A stretch of DNA of 64,000 nt from Stramonita haemastoma (GCA_030674155.1 CM060323.1:46326745-46390744); one strand, 5' to 3'. Counted from the first letter of the stretch, positions 12,532-23,277 are shown. Program-made: numbers and translations. Notes: generated from the sequence alone by a model not told the origin.

Positions 12532-14427
12532 TGAGTGAGTGAGTGAGTATTGATGTTAACTCCAGAGCAAAACTCCCTTGAACAGGGGCATTGGTGGTGG
12601 AGACTAGAAGGAAGCTGATCCCAGGGGCCTGTGTGTGCAGGAGATGGCGAGTGACGAGATGAAGGACCTGCGAGCCAGGCTGACCAAGGAAGCCATCGAT
12701 GACCACCAGATGGCCAAAACCAGCGGCACCGCCACCGACCTCTTCAAGTGCGGCAAGTGCGGCAAAAACAACTGCACCTACAATCAGGTATGGCGATGAC
12801 AAATTTTCCTCTGCTGATTTTGTTTTTGTTGGCTTTTTGTTAGTTTTTTTTTTTTTAAATTTTAGGTTCTGTTGTAAGTTATTTTTTGTGTAACCTGAGC
12901 AGTTGATTTTTTTTTAATTTTTAAAAAGTTTTTTTAATTATTCTTTTATTTCAAGGATAATGGATTAGGCACCGATGTGTTAACCTAAATTGACTTGCTA
13001 ATGTTTATGCTTCAAAACTTTTTGTTTGTCAGGGTTTTTTGTTTGTTTGTTTAAATGAAGAACTACGGTAGTTAAATCTATAAACTAAAGAGAGGACAAG
13101 CATTTCTTTAACATTTTAGTAACACAACAGTAAAGATTGGAATGTACCCTAAAATGAACAGACATTCCTTTCATGTAAGTAGCACGTATAACCCTTCTGT
13201 CTGTAACTTAATTGCGTATTCAGTCAGAGCTGGTTGCCTTCTGTGTTAATGGGGACTGCCTCTAGATCTTGGCAAAATAGCGCATATGTTGTCACATATG
13301 CTTGAAGGTAGAAAAAAGTGTGTGTAAAGGAGAAGACAGCGTTATCATTTTGGTACTCTGGTAGCTGCTGCTGCAGCGTGGAGAACATTAGCAGTGATGA
13401 CAAAACTATTTGGGCAATCAGATTGCCAGCTCAGTCCTCTCACCACTAGGCTATCATTTTTTTGCATAAGTAATTTCCATGTCACAAGATCAAAAGGGAT
13501 TTGCAAAAACAATACTGCGAGGCATTATCCAAGGAGGAAGAAAGAAAAAGAGGCAGACCAAGGAAGAGATGGGAGGATGACATCAACGATTGGACAGGCC
13601 TAGAACTCGACAAAACCCTGAGAAAGGCAGAACAGAGAGAGGAATGGAGGTATCTTGTTGTCAAGTATTCAGGGGTACCCCCATGGTCGCCAGACTACGA
13701 GATAAATATAATTTGAATCGTTTATTTGTTAAATGTCAGATTTCACACTATCTAAAAACTGAACTGTGGGAGAGGTTTTAAGGCAATGCTGGCAGTTTTG
13801 CTGTTGTGATGGATGGTTTAGGGTCCTGTTTTCTCATTCTCATGGTGACCGCTGTTGTTGTTGTGACTGTTTCAGCTTCAGACCAGGAGTTCTGATGAAC
13901 CCATGACCACCTTTGTGCTTTGCAATGAATGCGGCAACAGATGGAAGGTATGTACACTTTCCCTGCTTTTCTCTTCTCAATTTTATTCCTTTTTTTCCCC
14001 ATATACCGCATATGTACTGGCTGTGCACTTTTGTATGCTGTGTGTATGTGTGTCAGTGTATGTTATTATACTGTAAATGCTCAGTCACATGTGTTTGTGG
14101 TTCTCCAGAACATTTTTGTTTAAATGCCATTTCTTTTTAAAAAAAATTTTCAAGAGATCTCGGGCTTGCATATGTATCTGAGTTGAGTGGTTGTTAGAAA
14201 ATGCAAAGAAAGGTAGATTAAATGGTAGCTGCATGGTTTGAATTTTTTTTTCAGTTTTTAGGTTTCATTGCCCTTTGGTTAATGAGCACCTGTTCTTTTT
14301 AAGTGTAGAGAAGTGGATTTCAGACATTCTATACATGTATATACACCTTAGCATGCACATACACATCTGTACACACACAAATTTCCTTAGTCCCTCCTCG
14401 TCCATTCTGTCCACAAACACAGACACA

Positions 14428-14491
<64 letters not shown>

Positions 14492-14575
14492 ACACACACA
14501 CCACACAGCTATGCAATCAACAACCTGAATAGAACAAACATCAAACCCTGACAACATCTGTTGCAGTTCTGCTGA
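5954..14575 (+). CDS. TCEA1: Transcription elongation factor TFIIS (TCEA family), 10 coding exons
   Basis: Coding exons: 5954-6022, 6916-6933, 7615-7683, 8022-8133, 9428-9612, 10271-10322, 11621-11775, 12641-12787, 13876-13947, 14567-14575; all introns are GT-AG and phases match, giving about 295 aa (human TCEA1 is about 301). TFIIS rescues backtracked RNA polymerase II in the nucleus by stimulating transcript cleavage. Residues 1-88 are the LW/TFIIS-N domain ([27 protein letters not shown]). Residues 90-130 are a Gly- then Glu/Lys-rich linker. Residues 131-240 are the central polymerase-binding domain ([30 protein letters not shown]). Residues 255-295 are the zinc ribbon, with Cys257, Cys260, Cys285 and Cys288 and the catalytic hairpin Asp276-Glu277 in [10 protein letters not shown]; the protein ends NRWKFC. 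The start ATG gives the family's usual N-terminus. The borders of exons 5 and 6 are less certain than the rest. The paralogue number within the TCEA family is not resolved. Confidence 0.93.
6133..6232 (+). repeat. (GT)n array in TFIIS intron 1
   Basis: Nearly pure GT over 65 nt, a short break, then about 24 nt more. Confidence 0.95.
6535..6795 (-). mobile_element. Family C hybrid SINE
   Basis: Reversed copy. The tail GGTGTCCCATAACCTGTGTG comes first; the 5S-like segment is near 6750-6792 (CATCCAACTGGTAACCATGC, GACGCTGCTTAGCTAAAT). The tRNA-like start is lost. TFIIS intron 1. Confidence 0.75.
6916..6933 (+). CDS. TCEA1: TFIIS exon 2, 18-nt in-frame microexon
   Basis: Six codons (IAALDK) flanked by strong splice signals, aaatttgcag before and AAG|gtaaga after. 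It is phase 0 at both ends, so skipping keeps the frame. It falls in the loop between the first two helices of the N-terminal domain, where human TCEA1 is shorter, so it may be an alternative cassette. Its use in mRNA cannot be seen from genomic sequence. Confidence 0.6.
7078..7410 (+). mobile_element. 5S rRNA/tRNA hybrid SINE (family C), full length
   Basis: Starts with a tRNA-like GGGATAGCTTAGTGGTCAGA. A segment resembling the 5S rRNA internal promoter follows (AAGGTTAAGCAGTATTGAGC, ACCAAGTGGATGGGTGACTG), then the family tail (GGGTCAGGGAAGGTAAAGCA, GGCCCCTAGAGAAGCTGAGG). Lies in TFIIS intron 2. Confidence 0.8.
7615..7683 (+). CDS. TCEA1: TFIIS exon 3
   Basis: Encodes [15 protein letters not shown] and the following helix (23 codons, residues 30-52) of the LW domain. 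The acceptor is ttttttgcag and the donor CAG|gtatgt, phase 0 at both ends. The match to animal TFIIS (ALDLLKxLxxLxxxLxxL) is clear. Confidence 0.93.
8022..8133 (+). CDS. TCEA1: TFIIS exon 4
   Basis: Encodes [15 protein letters not shown], then [19 protein letters not shown], the core of the LW domain including its Leu-Trp signature. The acceptor lies after a 12-T tract (catttgcag) and the donor is GCAG|gtaagt. The exon ends in phase 1. Confidence 0.94.
8817..9362 (+). repeat. About 100-bp tandem repeat upstream of TFIIS exon 5
   Basis: Four copies of a unit containing CGAGCAAAACAACAGAATAA, a (CAA)n run, ATATCTGT and ATTTTTTCTGGTATTGTCGA: 8817-8915, 9073-9175, 9176-9274 and 9275-9362. A 157-nt unrelated stretch lies between the first two. 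Confidence 0.8.
9428..9612 (+). CDS. TCEA1: TFIIS exon 5 (linker and start of central domain)
   Basis: Ends with [21 protein letters not shown], diagnostic of the TFIIS central domain. The 5' border is inferred. The acceptor at 9426-9427 (ccctgtcccgcag) is the one that joins exon 4 phase 1 to this frame without a stop. An upstream AG at 9368-9369 would first encode a Ser-rich stretch in another frame and never reach the conserved part without frame shifts. The region is G-rich, so an assembly indel is possible. Three CAG triplets in a row at the border allow NAGNAG wobble. Confidence 0.75.
10271..10322 (+). CDS. TCEA1: TFIIS exon 6
   Basis: Encodes [17 protein letters not shown] of the central domain, close to insect TFIIS (EVPEGCGEPEEMA). 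Keeping frame with exon 5 requires the second AG of ttgcagag as acceptor, an unusual choice. Alternatively one base is missing and the normal CAG site would add a Glu. The donor is GATG|gtatcc and the exon ends in phase 1. Confidence 0.8.
10785..11192 (+). mobile_element. Core-family SINE with alternative tail (family A2), in TFIIS intron 6
   Basis: Shares the AAGTCCTTTGGATGAGACT core and the following body with family A. It then changes to a different 3' module: CTGAAGTTGGAATGCTGCTA, CCTTAATGGTGGGCAGAA-like, and TGGTGAACCTCGTAGCTC. The head carries GATTCCCAACTGTGCCC. Confidence 0.72.
11621..11775 (+). CDS. TCEA1: TFIIS exon 7
   Basis: Encodes residues 169-220 including [20 protein letters not shown] and [11 protein letters not shown], the most conserved part of the central domain. 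The acceptor is catccccag. The donor GAG|gtgagt runs straight into a long GT/GGTG-rich tract (11776-11998). Confidence 0.95.
11776..11998 (+). repeat. GT/GGTG-rich array at the TFIIS exon 7 donor
   Basis: Starts at the donor itself (gtgagtgtgtggg) and continues for 220 nt with GT and GGTG units. Confidence 0.95.
12033..12135 (-). mobile_element. Family A SINE, 3' part, in TFIIS intron 7
   Basis: TATTTCGAGGAGAATGGAAT through the CATCCAGTCC and TGTCATCCGTTCCCAC segments on the plus strand, so it is inserted in reverse. Confidence 0.65.
12300..12600 (-). mobile_element. Family A SINE split by a (GT)n array
   Basis: A reversed copy with the core (GTCTCATCCAAAGGACTTTT). It breaks into a (GT)n tract (12466-12528) and resumes with GTATTGATGTTAACTCCAGA. 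The phrase around 'gagtcagtattgatg' occurs on both sides of the array, so the array expanded inside the SINE. Confidence 0.65.
12641..12787 (+). CDS. TCEA1: TFIIS exon 8
   Basis: Encodes [20 protein letters not shown], then the first half of the zinc ribbon ([15 protein letters not shown], zinc ligands Cys257 and Cys260). The acceptor is gtgtgtgcag and the donor CAG|gtatgg, phase 0 at both ends. It is GC-richer than its surroundings. Confidence 0.96.
13495..13716 (+). pseudogene. LINE reverse transcriptase C-terminal fragment in TFIIS intron 8
   Basis: The frame reads [20 protein letters not shown], then [20 protein letters not shown] and [12 protein letters not shown]. This is the basic C-terminal end typical of the same broad LINE group as the copy at 41052, but a different family member. 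It is a short dead remnant. Confidence 0.7.
13876..13947 (+). CDS. TCEA1: TFIIS exon 9
   Basis: Encodes [20 protein letters not shown] and NRWK. It carries the invariant Asp-Glu pair inserted into the polymerase active site and zinc ligands Cys285 and Cys288. The acceptor is ctgtttcag and the donor AAG|gtatgt, phase 0. Confidence 0.97.
14425..14507 (+). repeat. (AC)n array in TFIIS intron 9
   Basis: About 33 AC units with short interruptions, 60 nt before exon 10. Confidence 0.95.
14567..14575 (+). CDS. TCEA1: TFIIS exon 10 (last two residues and stop)
   Basis: Only TTC TGC TGA after acceptor catctgttgcag. This supplies the Phe-Cys end seen in animal TFIIS. The exon continues into a 3' UTR of unknown length. 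Confidence 0.88.
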   Translation, partial: FC

Positions 14576-16143
14576 CGGAAAAAAAACAACCCCGCCATGC
14601 GATATTGCCACCTCTTGGGGACCCTTCATCGTCACTTGTGTGTACAGACTACCCTGAAAAAAAGTGTGTGGCTTCAGTGTGTAAATTTGGACACCTGACT
14701 GCATTTGTTCATCGTCCATGTATCGTGATAATCATACACGTCATCCCAGTCAGTGTCTTCGTGAACAGCGGTGGAGAAGGATAACGTTTTTTTTCTGTCG
14801 TCGTAGTTTTGCAGTGCACAGAATGGTTCATGGTTAGGCTGCATTGCCTGAGTCCACTTGTCAGTGTTGATAAAGTTCCGTGTGGTTACTGTTTTTTTTT
14901 TTCTTTCTGGAGGATGGAGGAGGTGCAGTTTAGTTAGTTCTGAAGTTTTTTTGCTGTTGATCTGTTCCTGAAATGGGTGTTACTGGTAACTTTGCCTGAT
15001 GATGGGTGCAAAGTAGTTGAGTTCTACTTAGGTGGGAGGTAGTGTAGCACCGATCCATTGCCCTTAGCTGCTGTGTAACTTAATCAACCAAGCCTCTGCC
15101 TAACCCTGGAGGTTGCTGGTTTGGGAAGGAAGGAAGGAAGGATAGATAGTGTATAGTGAGTGAATCCGTGTATCAGCTGGACTTCGGGATCTAATGTATA
15201 CTGTTAAGGGATTTTTAAACTCTTGGAAATGAAGTGTTTTTATTGTTATGAAAGTGTTGAAGCGGATTAAGATCGCTAAAAGATTTTTTTTATTTTTATG
15301 TTAACTAGTTGGTAAGTAGCATTATTTGGGTGGTCAGTGTAAGAATCAAATAGGTAAACCAAGTCAGTCATTTGTCATACTAGTCTTCTGTAGTCTTGAG
15401 CTTAGACCCCTTGAAAAAGTGAAACCACTTTTTTTCAATTTTTTTGAATGTAACATTTGTTATCAAAGATGATGTTCTGCATGCAAAAAAATTAAAGAAA
15501 GAGTTAATACTTTATTTTTTTTTAATCAAATATCGGTGAACAGTTGAGTAAGGACATTGAAGGAAAAGTTTTAAGTCACCGACCAAATTATATCATTCGT
15601 TTCGCGCATACTGTGAATTTGGATTTTGATTAAAAGGAGAAAACAAGCTGCTACAAATGATGATCATTTGCAATCTGAATTTTGTGGTTAGCAGTGTGTG
15701 GTAAACATTATCGTAACACATATCTATTTATACTATACTTAAACTGAAATAGATGATGTTCACAGCTGTTTTAAATTTGGAGCATGCGTGGTAGTTTTAA
15801 TTTCAGAGAGAAAAGGGAGAAAGGTTTTGTCATCAGGATGAAATAGAAGTTTGTACAGTGTGTAACAACTTGTCATATTCTGTTTGTAACAAGACCATAC
15901 AGAATTTTTGGTTACATTGTGAAACGGCACAGACAGGAAGGTTTTGTGTGTAATATTTGGGCTGCTGTCCATGGGGACGGCACACATCACTACAGTGCAG
16001 TGCCACATTTTGCTTCCCGTTTTCTATGTGCATCATTTTTAACCTTGAGAGCTGGATTTCTGACGGAAGTTTGTCAAGAAGCCCTGTTGTGGCCCTGGGT
16101 TCTTTTCTGTGTGCTAAAAACATCACTGGACCTTTGTTTTGGA

Positions 16144-16149
16144 AATAAA
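16144..16149 (+). terminator. Candidate polyadenylation signal for TFIIS
   Basis: AATAAA about 1.6 kb past the TFIIS stop codon. Another AATAAA at 19769-19774 is followed by T/G-rich DNA. Neither can be confirmed without transcript ends. Confidence 0.25.
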
Positions 16150-17008
16150 AAACCAGCACCCAGACCACCAATGTTCTTGAATTGGGAAGAAATCAGCTCT
16201 GGACCAAACCATGGATCTCTTAGTTTTCTTTACTGTATTTGCTTCTAGGCCACCAGTTCTTCCTATCATTGAGAATGTATTGTGTTCGTAGGATCAGCTG
16301 TTAAGTGTATTCGTAAACTATCCCATTTTCCTGTCTTTTTTTTCCTTCTTCTCTGAATGCTCAGTGTATGTTATCAATGTTGGTGTTGTTACTTTAAATC
16401 GAAATGTTAGATGACTGCAAAGAATGATTCTAGAATCTATGTATCTCAGAAACTCAGAAGTTTATAAAAATCTTCTTTTGCTTGGGAACATTCCTTCGTC
16501 AGGACCTGAACTATCAAAGACAGTAAGCATGAGTTTGAAAAGGACTTAACAAGAAAGGGAGGAATCTTAGCTCCATGATTTAGGATAATTGGGGGGAGGG
16601 GGGGTATTTCATATGAAGAGTTACTCCAAATAAAGAGTTTTATTATGGCAGAGTCATTCAGAAATTATCCTAGAAATGTGCACAAGTTTTAAATTCAAAA
16701 CTATTTAGACCTTTCAGCATGTGTATAACCCTCTGTAATAATAAAAATATTAGAATTGTTCAGTTACTTATTGGCAGCATCTTATCCCTTGAATTTGGAA
16801 ATTTTCAGTCTTTTATTAGGAACAACAGATGAGTTCTTAAATTGCCAGCGTCTGTAAAAATTTATTGCTTTTTTTTGTGTATGCACATCATTTTCATTTG
16901 TTCTGTATGTTGAGAGTGGCAGGATGTGGAAACACGGTGTCACCAGCATGCACTAGTCATGACAAAATCATCGGACAATGACTGTGGGTTGTGGAATAGG
17001 AGACTTCA

Positions 17009-17135
17009 AAAGTGTCACTTGTGGCTGGTATGTTTCCAAAGTGTCACTTGTGGCTGGTATGTTTCCAAAGTGCCACTTGTGGCTGGTATGTTTCCAAAGT
17101 GTCACTTGTGGCTGGTATGTTTCCAAAGTGTCACT
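17009..17135 (+). repeat. 29-bp minisatellite
   Basis: Four and a third copies of AAAGTGTCACTTGTGGCTGG plus TATGTTTCC with one substitution. Downstream of TFIIS. Confidence 0.9.
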
Positions 17136-17230
17136 GTTTTGGATGCTGCTCGACTTCAATAGACTGTGAATGGTACAGTCTTCAGGATTCAGAATTTTAT
17201 TTTTTGTAGTACGTCTTCCTCCCTCCCCCA

Positions 17231-17336
17231 AACACACACATACACACACACACATGCGCACACGCACACGCACACACACCACACACCACACACACAGACA
17301 CACACAGACACAGACACACACACACACACACACACT
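17231..17336 (+). repeat. Interrupted (AC)n array
   Basis: AC units broken by GC and CC steps. Confidence 0.93.
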
Positions 17337-18822
17337 GAGAAAGCTTTTATGTTTTCAGATAGCAGAAAGTAAAATTTTTGTCTCTTTACAGAAAGGGGTT
17401 TTGGCATGATACAGTAGTAAAGAAAGGATTTGTTTTTTACATTGTTTCCCTTCTCTATCAGTCAGTTATGTTCTCTCATTTTCACATCTACAGAGGCCAT
17501 GGAAAGTGTAAGTTCATGTGTAATGGAGGTTTGTTTTGGCAATGCTGGAAAATAGGATGTTTGCCTAAAGTACACTCTGGTGTCATTTCTGTCATTGAAT
17601 GACTTTTGTTCAGTAGCAGTTGGTGACGTGTTTAGTGTTGTCCCATGTTGTGGACTATTGTGTGAAACTGTTTTGCACTCAATATAACAATGTGTTCTTT
17701 GAAAAAAAGGAAAAAAAAAAGGAGTCATTTCATTTGTATATATACGTATTCATTCATTCAAATGTATATCATAAAGAGTAACTTGTGTCAGTGTTTTTAA
17801 GATATGTATTGGTTGAGACATTCGTGCACAAAAACACGAAGAATGTAAATTAAAAAAAAAATAAATAAAAGAAGAAAGAAAGAAAAAAAAGTCAGATCAG
17901 TTCCTCCCCAGAATATTTACAGCCTGTAGGTTGACAGTTAGTTAGTTACCATGACATTGAAGGAAGATGAGTGATTTGTCGCACCTCATATGTTGCAGGT
18001 TTTTAGAAAAAAAAAAAGTGTTGTTTTTAAGTAGGAATCTAGAGCTAACAAATGATATATATGCGTCTGACAATACTGTGTGCTGATAGTTTTGGATGTT
18101 GTGAATGTTAGACCTTTGCCCTGTGACTTGGTCTCTGCAGGGTTTGATGGAAATGGATTGCTGACACGGATTGTTCAATTGTTAAAATCCAGTTTGGTCA
18201 TTCTGCTCTGTTTTTGGTTAGTTTTGAGAACTTAAGATTTTAAATGGCTGCTGGATGTGTTCTGTTTTATTGACTGAAAATGTGTTTTTCTGTTTAAGTA
18301 AGTTCCTATCCCCCCTCTCAGTTCTTGTTGGTTTAAGTTGTTTTTTTTCTGTAGATGCCAGTTATTACAGGAGTGGTAAACTTCAGAGGGGCAGATCTGT
18401 CAGCTTTTTTTTGTTTTTTTTTTTGGAAAGAATTGAGATAAGAAAAAGATATTTTATATTTATGAAAAAAAGTTAAACCACACTGTGGATCATAGAGAGA
18501 GAGCATGCATATCTTTTGGCTCTGTACCAAACGTAGAGCATTTTGTGCGCATGTGAAAATGTAAATACTTTTTGTAGGAGAGTAAGGCCAGGCTATGGCT
18601 ATTGGCCTAGCATGCACCTGGGTTCATGAGAGGGATGGGCTCTGCCTGTTCTATATGCCCATGACCCTATCTGAAAAAAAAAATCATCAAAAGAGTGCAA
18701 TGAGAGGTATAGTCAGAAGGTGAAGTGAAGTGAAGGAAGGCTGGAAACCTGATCCTGCAAAGGTAGTGAGTCTCCATTGTGGACAAACTGCCACAAACTG
18801 CAGCTATACTCTCAAATCACAC

Positions 18823-19376
18823 TTTCAGAGTGTTTTCACAGGTGAAGGGACAACTAGCTGATAAGTCAGTCCTGTTTGAGGAAGGAGTGTATCATTTTCA
18901 GTGACACTGTCAGTGTTTTCACAGGTGAGTACAACTAGCCTGATAGTCAGTCCTGTTTTGAGGAAGGTATGTGTATTTTCAGTGACACTGTCATAGTGTT
19001 TTCACAGGTGAAGTACAACTAGCCTGATAGTCATCCTGTTTTGAGGAAGGAATGTGTCATTTTGCAGAACTTCATGTTTCACATGGAAAACTACCATCCT
19101 GTTCTTAGAAGCAGTGTAATTATGTTCAGTGAACATGCATAGTGTTTTCACAGGTGAATACAATAGCTGATAGTCAATCCATGTTTTGAGGAGGTATTGT
19201 GTCATTTTCGTGACATCTGTCAGGTTTCAAAGGTGGAGTTACAACTAGCCTGATAGTCCTGTTTGAGGAGGCAGTTATTATGTTTCAGACACTGTCAATA
19301 GGTTTTCACAGGTAGAGTACAACTAGCCTGATAGTCAGTCCTGTTTTGAGGAAGGCAGTGTATCATTTTCAGTGCT
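18823..19376 (+). repeat. Degenerate minisatellite, about 80-90 bp unit
   Basis: Seven or so copies of a unit with AGTGTTTTCACAGGTGA, TACAACTAGCCTGATAGTCA and GTCCTGTTTTGAGGAAGG. Copies differ mostly by small deletions. Confidence 0.85.
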
Positions 19377-20030
19377 CTGATGAAGCCTTCTCTTTGCAAG
19401 AATCCTGTTGACTTGGACAAGACGTCTCCCTTATCAACTCCTAACACAGAGTAGTCAAGATGGTTCATGTTAGAAAACACACAGACTCCATCCAGGTTGA
19501 ACTGGATAGAAGTATAACTAAGTGTTGAACAGTGTGTGTATATGAGTATTATTTCTCTCTTGTAGACATTTTCAGAGTTGAGAAGGCTGAATTGTTCATT
19601 ACAGGAACTCAGTTGGCTCTGCTGTCTGATGGGGTTATGGATACTGCCCCCTTTCACCGACTATGAAATGGTTTATTGTATTTCAGGGTATTTGTCATTT
19701 AGCATCCATCGATCACAAGCTGGTGAAGCATTGGTGCAAGTGAGACCATTTGAACATTTGGATGCTTTAATAAAAAGAAATCATAAGCCAGCAGATTTTT
19801 GACAACATTTTGGATTTGACTGTTTTTGGCAACACCACCACCAGATTCCATTTTTCAGCAGGATCATATGAAATAGTTTATTTTTTTGTCTGGACATTGT
19901 GTTTTCATCCATGTCATGATGATTGTTGAAGATTGATTAGAGAAATTAAATTGTATGGAAAATGATAAATTAAAAGTATTGAAGGAAAGGAGCATTTGTG
20001 TTCTTTGTTCAGTGAAATGTGAAGGTAATG

Positions 20031-20180
20031 TTAACCCTTTCGCTGCCATCATATTTTGTTCAGGCACATGCTGGACGAAACGAGCGTTGAATCATGGCAA
20101 ACAGCAATCATCAACTGAGCATTGCTGGCGATGGTTTCTATGATGAAGGCTGTTTGTCAACAGTGCAGTAAAGAGGTTAA
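20031..20180. mobile_element. piggyBac-like MITE, 150 bp
   Basis: TTAA bounds both ends. The inner ends are CCCTTTCGCTGC and, inverted, GCAGTAAAGAGG, an imperfect inverted repeat. TTAA target sites with CCC-starting termini are typical of piggyBac elements. No coding capacity. Confidence 0.55.
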
Positions 20181-20213
20181 ATGCCTGTGCAAGTTTCCAA
20201 ATATGACAGGAAA

Positions 20214-20460
20214 ACCATGTGGTTAGAGTGTTGCGCTTGAGATTTGACAGCCCAGGGATTGAGCCACTGCCAGGATAAGGGAATTTTCCCCCTGGAGTTA
20301 ACATCACTCAACACTCTACTGTCCCTAACAAGATGTTCTGTATGCGTTTGTGTGTGGAACCTTGGACCTTGGTTAATAGTCTCATCCAAAGGACTTCTAG
20401 GGAAGTGGAGTCGGTACTGATGTTAATTCCAGGGAAAGATACCATCGAACAGGTGCCTCA
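20214..20460. mobile_element. Two family A SINE halves in inverted orientation
   Basis: Left, plus: tRNA-like head and CCCCTGGAGTTAACATCACT. Right, minus: GTCTCATCCAAAGGACTTCT to TGATGTTAATTCCAGGGAAA. Arms at about 20270-20330 and 20390-20452 are imperfectly complementary and could fold back. Confidence 0.65.
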
Positions 20461-21092
20461 GAGATGGCTCAACGCCACTCCCCCACCCCCTACCCCACCC
20501 GAATCAGGCAAACCCACCTACCCTGTATATAAAAAATTCACAGACAAGCAAAAACTACAACCGTTCTAGTCTTTTGCTTACCACATACACAAACTTCAAA
20601 TTACAAAACACAAGCTGGTAATAAATGTATTATTTTTTTTATTATGATGTCAGTCACAGAGTGATGTACATGGAACAAATGGTTTGGAACAATATCACAG
20701 CATGTTGTACTTCCATCTTTACTAGCTTAATAATCAAATTTTAAAAAAAGAAAAAAAAAAAGGCAGACACCCAGCTCTCTTTTCTGACCCCAAAAATAAA
20801 AACAACAAAAAAATAATGACTGAACTGATAAACTTGGTAACAAAGGGACTGCAAATCCTCTGAGAGAGAAATTGCACAATGATTCTTTTCCTCTAACAGC
20901 AGTTGTCTGTTAAAATTCACAGGGAAAATGCCTTTGGTTTAGGAATAATCAGAAAAAAACAACCCAAAAAAAGTGTCTGTTGGTTTGTCTATTTTGGATC
21001 CCACAAAACGTTTCCCCACAGAAATCTACTTTTGGTACAGCCTTGATGTCCCTCTCAACTCCACTGTCTCCATCCCCACTGCTGTCAGTAGG

Positions 21093-21383
21093 TTTAGTTA
21101 AAGTTAAAGTCTGTCCCGAGCCTAAGGCTCATCAGCGCGGTGCTTATCCCGGTTTTCTGTGGCGCTAAGCGACTGAGAGTCATAGACTCCCCCCTGGATA
21201 GGACGCCAGTCTATCGCAGGGTTAACCCCCAACACAGGTTGGTACTCCTTTTACACCTGGGTGGGGTGAGAAAATAGCCGTAAAGTGCCTTTCCAAGGCA
21301 CAATGCCATAGCGGAATAGCTGGGATCGAACCAGGAACTTTAGATTACGGTACAACGCCCTAACACTAGGCCACAAGCGGGGC
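21093..21383 (-). mobile_element. Family B SINE with perfect 12-bp target duplication
   Basis: The 12-mer gctgtcagtagg lies at 21081-21092 and 21384-21395. The copy is reversed, with AAGTCTGTCCCGAGCCTAAG first and the tRNA-like head at the right. Confidence 0.85.
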
Positions 21384-22796
21384 GCTGTCAGTAGGAGCTC
21401 CACACAATGCCATCACCAGGGTTCACCATCTCTCTCTGTCCCTGCTGAGTTCTACTATCTTCTCCTGTAGCCCTCCCACACCGCTGATTTGAGTGATGTT
21501 GGCAATGTAAATGTTGGTGGTCTATCTCTGCCTAAAAGATTCTATGCTGAAGTTGATAGCTGGTGAGATGGCAGTACAAAACTGGGAAAAGCATTTAGGA
21601 CACCGACAAAATCCACTCTCCCTAAATAGTTTATAATCTTAACGGAAATGTCATAATAATGTTACTATAAGCGTAAATTTACTTGAGATGAATTTTTCTG
21701 TTTATTGAGATAATATAAGTATTGGTAGTGGCCATTTTCAAAACATTGAAATTACACCATATCACACACCTCCTCTCACCTCACTAAACGTCTTGATGAA
21801 AATGACCCCCCCCACCCCCAAAAAAAAAAAAAGAAACCTTACAGAACACTCAATAATGTGAAGCAAAACACTAGGAGTAAACAAGATGAAAAGCTAAAAC
21901 AAGATAAAGAGTGAAAACAAAGGCATTGCACAGATACACACTTCAACCCTTCGACTTCCCCTGTCCACCCCTCACGTATGCGGGCGTGCACGCGTGCACA
22001 CACACACACACACACCAACCCCTCATTACACCAATTCAACAGAATTTATCACGTGGAAACATAAATCTTCCACATGTTCAATCATTATACACCTTGATCA
22101 GTATTTTTCTGATTGTACACGGAAATGAAGACACACCACAATCATTGTGGAGGCCAAGAAGGTATGTCCTCATGGATAAGGCACACAGACACATTAATTG
22201 TTTTAGAGCCTGATCCTCTTTCTACTGCAGACAGATGATAATCAGTAGTGATTATTTCCCCATGTTGTTCACAACCCTGACCTCAAGACGACATCTACTC
22301 TACCACAACACCAAGACAATCTGAATAATACTTCCTTTTTCACACCATATTTGTCACTGAGGGCCAAAACTGTACACCCATTTATAAGTATTTTGAGCAT
22401 GCATGTAAAAAAAAAAGAAGAAAAAGTGACAAACCATTCATCACCCCCAACAAAGACAAGATTACAGAAACAGAAACAGCCAACTCACACATCCCCCACA
22501 TAAACAAATGCGCAATGAATGTGACTGAATATTTGTCCTAAAGGTAGAATTCTTGAGAAAATAATACAGCACAGTCTCCCTGTGAGTGGAAATCTGGAAA
22601 GTCATCATTTGTGTTTTATACCCCCCCCCCCCCCAAAACAACCCTAACCACAACCCCCCCCCCTCCCCCACAAAACAAACACACATTGTGATGCAACTCC
22701 TCCCCACTCCTAAACAACAAATACAAACAAAACTACCAAAATTTTTTTTAATCCTAGGAAAATGGTGCACACACACAAAAAATATATGTATTATGC

Positions 22797-22960
22797 TGCG
22801 CACATGTTAAAACCCATTTGCTTTTCGAAGAGTAGGCCATTGTGTGCTAGTGGAGCGATGACAAAATTAACAAAACTGCACACACATAGGACAGGATGTA
22901 AACCCCCCCCCCCCCCCCACATGAGTGCTTATTCCATTATTCTCAAATAAGAATTAAAAT
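22797..22960 (+). mobile_element. Family A SINE, 3' part
   Basis: From GCGCACATGTTAAAACCC to CATGAGTGCTTATTCCATTA, interrupted by a poly-C run. Confidence 0.65.
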
Positions 22961-23225
22961 TTAAAAAGTATTCCTGGTAACGATGCATAGAAATGTGAAA
23001 CCCAAATTCTCCATTAATGCCAAAACATCCTGTTGTAACATATAAACTGGCAGAGATAGGAAAAATAAAGAAATGTATCGATGATGATGATGACATTTCA
23101 ATGTTGAATAATAAAAAATTAAGTAAGATAATAATGAGCACATTCCTTGTGCTTAATCATGCATAATGATTAATCCCCAAGTTTTTACAATGGATAATTC
23201 ATCAACAATTTACGCACTTTTCATA

Positions 23226-23226
23226 T

Positions 23227-23257
<31 letters not shown>

Positions 23258-23272
23258 CACACACACACACAA
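23226..23272 (+). repeat. (AC)n array
   Basis: Directly upstream of a family A SINE 3' part. Confidence 0.93.
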
Positions 23273-23277
23273 ACATG

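Larger units (their letters stand above)
14576..18822. other. Region downstream of TFIIS, probable 3' UTR then spacer
   Basis: Unique-looking AT-rich sequence with few SINEs, in contrast to the introns. That fits a long 3' UTR for at least part of it. No coding similarity seen. It contains the 29-bp minisatellite and an AC array. Confidence 0.45.

Noticed and set aside
15919..16248. Overlapping frames of about 110 aa on both strands
   Set aside because: No conserved motif; they lie in the probable TFIIS 3' UTR.
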